Assembly: GCF_022009635.1 (NCBI RefSeq)
Contig: NZ_CP091716.1
Location: 3,301,001 to 3,365,000, forward strand
Direction: 5' to 3'
Length of the DNA: 64,000 nt
Origin: Variovorax paradoxus
GTDB lineage: Bacteria; Pseudomonadota; Gammaproteobacteria; Burkholderiales; Burkholderiaceae_C
Below the pieces are notes generated by a model. That model searched no databases and was not told the DNA's origin. It saw only the letters and a program-made list of their open reading frames with translations. Position 1 is the first letter of the stretch, and each line of letters starts with the position of its first letter. Below, piece after piece: positions 58,121 to 64,000 of the stretch. Both the position numbers and the translations under genes were made by a program.

Positions 58121-59488
58121 ATGGACTACGCGCAACTTCGCTCGCTGCTGGAACCGCTCATCACGGGGCTGAAAGATGCAGGCACGCACACCATGCTGCC
58201 GACGCTTTGCGAAGAATTGGGACTACCTGCGCCAACCACCGACGGCTCCAAGCGCGAGCGCATGGCTTCCAGCTTCGAGGCAGTAGGGGACACCGACCTG
58301 CCTGCGGTTGCGCGCAAACTGCTGGTGCGCCACCCGCCAAATGCCACCACGCGCAACCAGATCCAGGACATCCTTTGGAGCGACAGTGTGTGCCCGCCGA
58401 TCCCGAAGCGGTATCGGCGCGAGGTCGCGCGGCGGCTCAATGGCGAAGAGCTGTATGGGGATGCTCGCAGGTTCGACGAGCTGCTAGAGCGGTTGTGGAT
58501 CTTGGATACCGATGACTGGATGCACCTGCTGGGCGGGAAGCCCACGGGATTGCGTGCTGAAATTCAGCAGCACGTCCATCGCAATCCGGAGGATTGGCCG
58601 GCAGAAACGCTGTTTGACCAGTTGGGCGCTTATGACGCTTCTGACCGACGCTTTGCACTGTTTCTGGAGGGGCTGGCTTCCGCCGACGTTCGACCCGACG
58701 AGGCAGCGCAACGCCACTTCGTTGGTTGCGTCAACGAGTCGCTGCGCAGTTGCGGCGTCGAACTGCGCGAGACGGGTTCGGAAGGCGGCTACCCGGTCTT
58801 CTCTATGGTCTCGTTGCACGCAGCGGCTAAAGGCCGGCCGAAGAATCTCATCTTCGCCTCGCCCGACAAGCCCGATCTGCGTTTCCGCGACGCGCTGGAC
58901 AACGACGTCGAGATCGTCACTAACGCGGACAAGGTGCTCGTCTATGACCGCCCCATCGCGAACGATGGGCTGCGCTGGAACGACCTGCAGCAGTGGTGGA
59001 GCGATACCGAGCAGATCGCTGATGCCACGCGGGCCAAACGTTCGCTGTACACGCGTCTGAAGGCCAGCTTGCCGCGCAATTCCCCGCCGCAGTCCGTGCT
59101 GTTCGATGCCTTCTTCGAGGGATTCCGCAGTGCCGTGCCGAACCTGCCAGCGCTGCTGCCAGAAGTATGGCTGCACTGGGACCCGCGCACGGTCAAAGAG
59201 CGAGGGCCGGACGCGCTTCTGCGCTTTCGCATGGACTTCCTGCTACTGCTTCCGCAGGGCGTGCGGGTCGTCATCGAAGTTGATGGCAAACACCACTACG
59301 CAGACTCCGCAGGCACTGCCGACGTGCAGCGCTACGCGCAGATGGTCCGGGCCGACCGCGAACTCAAGCTCGCCGGCTATGAAGTCTTTCGCTTTGGGGC
59401 AGCAGAGCTGCAGGCACCCACAGCCAAGGCGGATGTGAAGGTCTTCTTCGAGGCTCTATTCAAACGATACGGCGTTTCGACGCACTGA
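58121..59488 (+). CDS. AbiJ-like protein with C-terminal PD-(D/E)xK nuclease domain
   Basis: 455 aa from ATG 58121. The N-terminal 120 residues (LEPLITGLKDAGTHTMLPTL, NQIQDILWSD, IPKRYRREVARRLN) resemble the AbiJ N-terminal domain type 3. The C-terminal 100 residues carry RMDFLLLLPQGVRVVIEVDG followed by KHHY (near 370-392), a PD-(D/E)xK core like DUF559/Vsr nucleases. Abortive-infection nuclease is the best guess. Domain names are from memory of the families; the nuclease motif is directly visible. Confidence 0.65.
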   Translation: MDYAQLRSLLEPLITGLKDAGTHTMLPTLCEELGLPAPTTDGSKRERMASSFEAVGDTDLPAVARKLLVRHPPNATTRNQIQDILWSDSVCPPIPKRYRREVARRLNGEELYGDARRFDELLERLWILDTDDWMHLLGGKPTGLRAEIQQHVHRNPEDWPAETLFDQLGAYDASDRRFALFLEGLASADVRPDEAAQRHFVGCVNESLRSCGVELRETGSEGGYPVFSMVSLHAAAKGRPKNLIFASPDKPDLRFRDALDNDVEIVTNADKVLVYDRPIANDGLRWNDLQQWWSDTEQIADATRAKRSLYTRLKASLPRNSPPQSVLFDAFFEGFRSAVPNLPALLPEVWLHWDPRTVKERGPDALLRFRMDFLLLLPQGVRVVIEVDGKHHYADSAGTADVQRYAQMVRADRELKLAGYEVFRFGAAELQAPTAKADVKVFFEALFKRYGVSTH

Positions 59489-59534
59489 GAGGCCGGGCCC
59501 GCGTTGGCCGCCACCAAATTCCTTGGAGAGCATT

Positions 59535-60167
59535 GTGCAGAACGACCAAGACGATGCAGCAGCGGACATCGATCCTCTCGCCAGCATGAAGTCGCCATCC
59601 GACTTCGCCGGGCAGCAGCTTTTCATCCAGGGCGAAGACTGGCACAACAACGCGATGCTGGGTTGGACTCACTTCCCTTGGGATATCTACGCCGCCGGCT
59701 ACAAGGATGCTGCGGACGCCCTGGTTGGGGCGTTGGCCGAGCGCAAGGCGTCCCTCGACAGCGTGGTCTACCCGCTAGTGTTCTTGTATCGCCAAGGACT
59801 GGAACTCCAACTGAAATTGATCCTGCCGCTGGCCCGCCGCCTGGCTGGCAAGGAAGCGGTCGCCGATCATCAACACGGCTTGATGCCACTGTGGAACGAA
59901 CTGCGCCGGCACCTCCAACAGCTCGATCCTCGCGAGGACGACAAAGAGCTAGCGGCCACTGAGGATTTCATCCGCCAACTCGATACCGTCGATCCCGGTT
60001 CCTTCGCTTTCCGGTATCCCAGGACGAAGAAGGGCGAGGTGTCGCTCCCCGAGCTGCGGCACGTCAACGTAAGGCACCTCTCAGAAGTCATGGACAGCGT
60101 GTTCATGCTGCTGGGCGGCATCTATTCCTGGCTGGGCGAGATGGATCAGAACGACGGCTACTACTGA
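59535..60167 (+). CDS. HEPN-like protein of unknown function
   Basis: 210 aa from GTG 59535 (RBS GGAG at 59525; a TTG at 59523 overlaps the RBS). The segment SLDSVVYPLVFLYRQGLELQ LK then HQHGLMPLWNELRRHLQQL has the look of HEPN-fold proteins. An RX5H arrangement (RHVNVRH) occurs near residue 180 but I cannot assert it is catalytic. Position after the AbiJ-like gene suggests membership of the defence cassette. Confidence 0.55.
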   Translation: MQNDQDDAAADIDPLASMKSPSDFAGQQLFIQGEDWHNNAMLGWTHFPWDIYAAGYKDAADALVGALAERKASLDSVVYPLVFLYRQGLELQLKLILPLARRLAGKEAVADHQHGLMPLWNELRRHLQQLDPREDDKELAATEDFIRQLDTVDPGSFAFRYPRTKKGEVSLPELRHVNVRHLSEVMDSVFMLLGGIYSWLGEMDQNDGYY

Positions 60168-60299
60168 GATTGCTGAAAGCCATTCAGCCGCGATGGCAGC
60201 CTGGGCCAGCTCACAGTCGGCGCACAGCGCCTGCAGCTTGTTGGGATAGCGCCGTGTCGCATTGATCGTGGCACAGCATCGTTGCTGCCCCTATACCCA
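60168..60299. other. Spacer, possible remnant on the minus strand
   Basis: One minus-strand frame is open and gives a protein-like string (NATRRYPNKLQALCADCELA) that continues into the 3' end of the HEPN-like gene, without a recognisable start. It may be the leftover end of a gene displaced by the defence cassette. Weak. Confidence 0.25.
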
Positions 60300-60400
60300 A
60301 GGCTTCCTAAAGGCCAAAGGGCTGGGGAAGGGGCAAGGGAATGGGGCCAAGGGAAATGGCCCTACCCGAAAAGGCCAAAAGGCTCCCCCGACCGGCCACC
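60300..60400 (+). other. Purine-rich repeat region upstream of the relaxase: candidate oriT
   Basis: Direct repeats AAAGGCCAAAGGGCT (60309-60323) and AAAAGGCCAAAAGGCT (60369-60384) flank a strongly strand-biased purine tract (GGGGAAGGGGCAAGGGAATG). GGCCA/TGGCC can pair across AGGGAAA. Lies 15-115 bp before the relaxase start. Origins of transfer in ICEclc flank traI (from memory), so this is a good candidate; no nick site is identified. Confidence 0.45.
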
Positions 60401-60414
60401 GTCTGGGGTTCGCC

Positions 60415-62313
60415 ATGCTCTCGCTGTTCCAACGAAAACGGCCGCCGCCTGCTTCCGGCGTGGCGCCGACACCCACTCCTCCCGCCAATCCCGGCAAAGG
60501 GCTGATGCGGCCGGAGCCGGCCGCATCGCTGCTGGCGACACCGCGCCGGCAGCGACTGCTGGAACACATCTGGCAGCGCACCTCGCTGTCGCGCCGCCAG
60601 TTCGCCACGCTGTACCTAACGCCCTTGGAACGCTACGCTGACTTGGTCCAGCAGTTCCCGGCCTCGGAATCGCATCACCATGCCTACCCAGGCGGCATGC
60701 TGGACCATGGCCTGGAGATCGTCGCCTACGCCCTGAAGCTGCGGCAGTCGCACCTGCTGCCCGCGGGCACTACACCGGAGGCGCAAGCCGCCCAGGCCGA
60801 AGCCTGGACGGCCGGCACCGCCTATGCGGCGCTGTTGCACGACATCGGCAAGGTCGCCGTCGACCTGCACGTGGAGTACGCGGACGGCACGGTCTGGCAT
60901 CCCTGGCACGGCCCGTTGCGGCGGCCGTACCGCTTCCGCTACAGGAAGGAGCGCGAGTACCGGCTGCACAGCGCCGCCACGGGGCTACTCTATGCCCGGC
61001 TGCTCGATCCGGGCATCTTCGACTGGCTCGCTGGCTATCCCGATCTGTGGGCCGCGCTCCTGTACGTGCTGGCCGGCCAGTACGAGCACGCCGGCACGCT
61101 CGGCGAGCTGGTGGTGCAGGCCGACCAAGCCTCGGTAGCCCAGGAACTCGGCGGCGATCCCAGCAAGGCGCTGGCCGCGCCCAAGCACGCCCTTCAGCGC
61201 AAACTGCTCGATGGCCTGCGTTTCCTGCTACGCGAGGAATTCAAGCTGAACCAGCCGCAGGCTTCGGACGGTTGGCTGACCCAGGATGCGCTGTGGCTGG
61301 TGAGCAAAACCGTCTCGGACAAACTGCGCGCGCACCTGCTGCAGCAAGGTATCGACGGCATCCCGGCCAGCAACACGGCGGTGTTCAACGTGCTGCAGGA
61401 CCACGGCATCGCCTTGCCCACGCCGGACGGTAAGGCGATCTGGAAGGCCTCGGTCACGAGCGACGCCGGCTGGTCGCACAGCTTCACGTTCCTGAAGCTG
61501 TCGCCCGCGCTGATCTGGGAAGCAGCCGATCGGCCCGCACCGTTCGCCGGGCAGGTGCAGGTCGAGCAGGAGCCAGAAGACGCGGCGCAGCAGGTTCCCG
61601 CAGCGCCTGGTGCGGCACGCGCGGGACCAGAGCCTGCACTGTCCGGCGCGCCGCCGGTCGCACCTGTGATGATGGCCGCGGCTGCGGACAACGGCGTCGG
61701 TGCGCTGCTCGATCTGCTGGACATGGCACCTGCCACGCCGGCGTCGAACCTGATCCCGCCCGAAGCCGCCACCGGCGCGCAGGCCGGCGCCGAAGGTGAT
61801 CCTCGGGGCAGCATGCCGGCAGCGATGCCGACAGCGCCGCCAGCCGCAACGCCCCGGCCACAGGCCGAGCCCTCCGGCAAAGACTTCATGGGCTGGCTGA
61901 CCCAGGGCGTGCGGTCGCGAAAGCTCATCATCAACGACGCCAAAGCCTTGGTACATACCGTCGCCGGCACGGCCTACCTGGTCAGCCCTGGCGTCTTCCA
62001 GCGGTACGCGCAAGAGCATCCGCAGGTCGCGGCCATTGCCAGGCAAGAGAAGCTGGAAGCATGGCAGTGGGTGCAGAAGCGCTTCGAGAAGTTGGGCGCA
62101 CATCGCAAGCAGCCCAGCGGCCTGAACATCTGGACCTGCGACGTCACCGGCCCACGCAAATCGCGGCGGCTGCACGGCTACCTGCTGGCGCGGCCCGAGG
62201 CGCTATTCGGGGAAGTGCCGCCCGATAACCCCTACCTGCGTCTCGCCAACGAGGCCCCAACGCGCGAAAATCCCGCAGTTCAAAACGATAACGATAACGA
62301 CGAGCAGGAATAG
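60415..62313 (+). CDS. traI: MobH-family relaxase (TraI_2 domain)
   Basis: 632 aa from ATG 60415; upstream in-frame codons run through the repeat region. The N-terminal TraI_2/HD-like domain contains HHHAYPGGMLDHG (H87-H89, H98) and LLHDIGK (H142-D143), the metal-binding residues of MobH relaxases. A long Ala/Pro linker (about 385-490) leads to a C-terminal winged-helix domain (LSP.VFQRYAQEHP-like, SGLNIWTCDVTGPRKSRRLH). Nicks oriT and pilots the strand. Start matches the usual MLxLFQRK N-terminus of the family. Confidence 0.92.
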   Translation: MLSLFQRKRPPPASGVAPTPTPPANPGKGLMRPEPAASLLATPRRQRLLEHIWQRTSLSRRQFATLYLTPLERYADLVQQFPASESHHHAYPGGMLDHGLEIVAYALKLRQSHLLPAGTTPEAQAAQAEAWTAGTAYAALLHDIGKVAVDLHVEYADGTVWHPWHGPLRRPYRFRYRKEREYRLHSAATGLLYARLLDPGIFDWLAGYPDLWAALLYVLAGQYEHAGTLGELVVQADQASVAQELGGDPSKALAAPKHALQRKLLDGLRFLLREEFKLNQPQASDGWLTQDALWLVSKTVSDKLRAHLLQQGIDGIPASNTAVFNVLQDHGIALPTPDGKAIWKASVTSDAGWSHSFTFLKLSPALIWEAADRPAPFAGQVQVEQEPEDAAQQVPAAPGAARAGPEPALSGAPPVAPVMMAAAADNGVGALLDLLDMAPATPASNLIPPEAATGAQAGAEGDPRGSMPAAMPTAPPAATPRPQAEPSGKDFMGWLTQGVRSRKLIINDAKALVHTVAGTAYLVSPGVFQRYAQEHPQVAAIARQEKLEAWQWVQKRFEKLGAHRKQPSGLNIWTCDVTGPRKSRRLHGYLLARPEALFGEVPPDNPYLRLANEAPTRENPAVQNDNDNDEQE

Positions 62314-62337
62314 TAGGCGGCCACGCCCCGGCCGGCT

Positions 62338-62643
62338 TTAATCCTCAGACTTGGGAGGAGCCGGCTCGGCCAGCTTGGCCTCAGTCAGGGCCATCAGGTG
62401 GGCGGAACTGCATTTCAGCGCACGGGCGATTTTGAGGATCAAGGGCAGCGTGGGGACGTGCTCGCCGCGCTCGATCTTTCCCATGTGCGAGCGCTCAATG
62501 CCGGCCAGGTGCGCCAGCGTTTCCTGGGCGACGCCCTGGCTCGTTCTCTGATCGCGAACGGCGGCCCCAAACGCGATGGCTGGTTCTGCTTCGTAGGTGG
62601 TCGTGCCGGTGGGTCGGCCTCTCTGAATTGGGCGCTTCTGCAT
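62338..62643 (-). CDS. XRE-family helix-turn-helix regulator
   Basis: 101 aa on the minus strand from ATG 62643 (a TTG two codons earlier is less likely). HTH_3 fold: RDQRTSQGVAQETLAHLAGI, then ERSHMGKIERGEHVPTLPLI and LKIARALKCSSAHLM. Convergent with traI, divergent from the LysR-like gene. Likely repressor of its own promoter and perhaps of the relaxase region. Confidence 0.87.
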   Translation of the reverse strand: MQKRPIQRGRPTGTTTYEAEPAIAFGAAVRDQRTSQGVAQETLAHLAGIERSHMGKIERGEHVPTLPLILKIARALKCSSAHLMALTEAKLAEPAPPKSED

Positions 62644-62680
62644 TGGCAAAAGCGTCGAGCATTGCCCGTAGATAAACCAC

Positions 62681-62692
62681 GTTAAACTTAAC
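62681..62692. promoter_or_regulatory. Palindrome GTTAAACTTAAC in divergent promoter
   Basis: Perfect GTTAA/TTAAC inverted repeat in an AT-rich stretch between the divergent XRE and LysR-like genes, 38 bp upstream of the XRE start. Typical place and size for an XRE operator. Confidence 0.5.
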
Positions 62693-62763
62693 TCAACAAC
62701 GCGATTGCATGTTTCATGCTCTCGCCGCCGCCATGAGTTTCTGCCCTTGGGAGGAAGTTGGAT

Positions 62764-63384
62764 GTGACATCGATCGATGCCTCCACCGCGATCCGCGTGG
62801 CCGTGCTCGGTGAGTGGGTGCCTTCACAACTTGCCGACGTGCTGGCACTGCAGCGCGCCGAAGAGCCGGAAACCTCTGCTGCATTGGTCAGATGCGCTGC
62901 GGCCGGGCCGGCGAGCAAGTCGCTGGACGATGGCTTCGATTTCGCGCTGTCGTCCACGGACCTGGAATGGCCTGGCTGGGTGTGCGAGCCGTTGTGGCAT
63001 GACATGCTCGCCGTAGCCGTGGCCAAGCGTTCACACATGCTGATCCATCGCGAAGTGCCGTGCCATGAACTGCAGAAGCAGCCTCTCATCTGTGCGCAAT
63101 CTACCTGCGACGAACCGTGGCAGGCCCTAGTGCATCGGCTGATCGGCGACGCGCCGCACGAGCAGGTCGTGAGCACCTTCGACATGGCGATGACGCTGGT
63201 CGCTGCGGGATACGGCATTGCCATCGCACCTGCCACGCGGCTGGCGGGATACCAGTGCCGAGGCATCGCGGTGCGACCGCTGGCCGGCGCGCCGCCCATC
63301 GTGATGGCCTACCTGCTGCACACGTGTGCGGCCCTGACCGAACCGCAGGAGCGATTCGCGCGCCGCGTCCGCTCCGTTTCTTGA
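62764..63384 (+). CDS. LysR substrate-binding domain protein lacking the HTH
   Basis: 206 aa from GTG 62764 (GGGAGGAAG 9 nt upstream). Only the LysR effector domain is present; no helix-turn-helix precedes it. The C-terminal part (MTLVAAGYGIAIAPATRLAG, then CRGIAVRPLAG) closely parallels the LysR at 9469 (ALVAAGYGIGFSS, VVARPLAD). May form mixed dimers or sense a ligand without binding DNA. Its own RBS argues for a real gene, not a decayed regulator. Confidence 0.75.
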   Translation: MTSIDASTAIRVAVLGEWVPSQLADVLALQRAEEPETSAALVRCAAAGPASKSLDDGFDFALSSTDLEWPGWVCEPLWHDMLAVAVAKRSHMLIHREVPCHELQKQPLICAQSTCDEPWQALVHRLIGDAPHEQVVSTFDMAMTLVAAGYGIAIAPATRLAGYQCRGIAVRPLAGAPPIVMAYLLHTCAALTEPQERFARRVRSVS

Positions 63385-63395
63385 AGCCAACCGCG

Positions 63396-64000
63396 TCAAG
63401 GTTCCATCAGGTCTTCGGCGGTATCGGCCGTGATGGCGTCCTGCACCAGGCGCTGCACGCTGCGCCGTACCTGCACCGGAATGTCGGAGTCGTCGGGATC
63501 GTCCGCCGCGATGCTCTGCGCCGCGGTCAGACGCGCGGCCAGGTGCAGGTTCTTCGGGTTGACCGCCTCGATGGCGGCGCGCCCGCCGAGCGCGTCATAG
63601 GGCTGCAGGAGCGCGTGGTAGATGGCCCAGGTATCAAGCCCCCGCGGCACCTGTTTCAGCACGGATTGCACGAGCCTGCGCTTGAGCGGATCGAGCTGCC
63701 AGTCCGGCACCCGCTGCCCGCGGTGGCCCATGTGGATCGACAGCAGGTTGCCGGCCTGGATTTCGTAGGTAATCCAGCGGCGCGACTTGCCCGCGAGCTT
63801 GGCGTAGTCCGCCACCGAGAGGTTGTGGGGGGCCTCGAAGGTCTCCAGCACCTGCAGGCGTTCGCGCTGCACCTCCGACAGCCGAGGCCGCGCGTACTCG
63901 GGCATGCGCACGGCCGACAGTCGCTGCACCGATGCCGGCGCTGCGGGCATGTCGGGCGTCGGCGCGGTCACGATCAACTGCGGTGCCGTGAGGTCGACCA
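63396..64000 (-). CDS. DNA-binding protein, possibly cut by window edge
   Basis: At least 193 aa on the minus strand; the frame stays open to base 64000 (internal TTG at 63977), so the true start may lie outside. Central HTH-like region (LSVADYAKLAGKSRRWITYE) and C-terminal half (WAIYHALLQPYDALGGRAAI EAVNPKNL) resembling the toxin-binding half of MbcA/ParS-type antitoxins. No RES-type toxin gene follows. In this ICE class such a gene lies between traI and the integrase. Role: regulator, uncertain. Confidence 0.6.
   Translation of the reverse strand, partial: VDLTAPQLIVTAPTPDMPAAPASVQRLSAVRMPEYARPRLSEVQRERLQVLETFEAPHNLSVADYAKLAGKSRRWITYEIQAGNLLSIHMGHRGQRVPDWQLDPLKRRLVQSVLKQVPRGLDTWAIYHALLQPYDALGGRAAIEAVNPKNLHLAARLTAAQSIAADDPDDSDIPVQVRRSVQRLVQDAITADTAEDLMEP

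Noticed and set aside
1..64000. CRISPR arrays, tRNA or rRNA genes, integrase, transposase, att sites
   Set aside because: None seen. The repeated elements are five dispersed, divergent structures, not a spaced array; no recombinase motifs or tRNA cloverleaf were found.

Overview
The window is a 64 kb slice of a GC-rich integrative and conjugative element (ICE) of the ICEclc / PAGI-2 / PFGI-1 class, from a beta- or gammaproteobacterium. The class is shown by gene content and order: alpA, parA, a small inhibitor-like gene, a ParB-family gene and DUF2857; an STY4528-type replication gene; TIGR03761, DUF3158, ssb and topB; a type-G mating-pair-formation operon; and a MobH/TraI_2 relaxase. No integrase, att site or tRNA gene is present, so both ends of the element lie outside the window and the host species cannot be named.

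Layout. (1) 1-9275 is metal-resistance cargo on the + strand, tightly overlapped: an MFS exporter cut by the window edge, a P1B-type ATPase, a His-rich membrane protein and a tripartite RND efflux system with a DUF3240 (PII-like) gene. A LysR regulator follows (9469-10365). (2) 10928-15445 matches, by synteny, the module that decides transfer competence in ICEclc (bisR-alpA-parA-shi-bisD-bisC). (3) 15449-20946 is the replication and DNA-processing block. The STY4528 gene contains an origin-like cluster (consensus DnaA box, phased palindromic iterons, AT-rich inverted repeat). (4) 20947-34318 is an array of mostly single-gene units (DUF3085 remnant, DUF3577/STY4534, DUF3275, DUF932, a methyltransferase, a helicase and unknowns), each with its own hairpin leader and many with a terminator. 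A covarying RNA-like element occurs four times here and a fifth time at 49174-49280. (5) 34432-54826 encodes the type IV secretion apparatus: PilL-like lipoprotein, lytic transglycosylase, TraD coupling protein, VirB4-like ATPase, Dsb-like oxidoreductase, TraU-like, TraG_N and others. (6) 54845-60167 begins with DUF3742 and then holds a probable anti-phage cassette: a YfbU protein with a ribbon-helix-helix N-terminus, an AbiEi/AbiEii pair, an AbiJ-like nuclease and a HEPN-like protein. (7) 60415-62313 is the relaxase, preceded by an oriT-like purine-rich repeat region, followed by an XRE regulator, a LysR effector domain without a DNA-binding domain and a DNA-binding protein that may run off the right edge.

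How it works together (inference from ICEclc knowledge): a LysR/BisR-type signal would activate alpA-parA-shi-parB-DUF2857. The ParB/DUF2857 pair would then switch on the ssb/topB and transfer operons, possibly through the CTATCCCCAGGGGATAG palindromes seen upstream of two of them. The relaxase nicks oriT, TraD couples the DNA to the secretion channel, and Ssb, TopB and the replication protein process or copy the excised element. The cargo gives the host metal efflux and possibly phage defence. Two adjacent genes at 24955-25766 are frameshifted, so this copy shows some decay or sequencing error.
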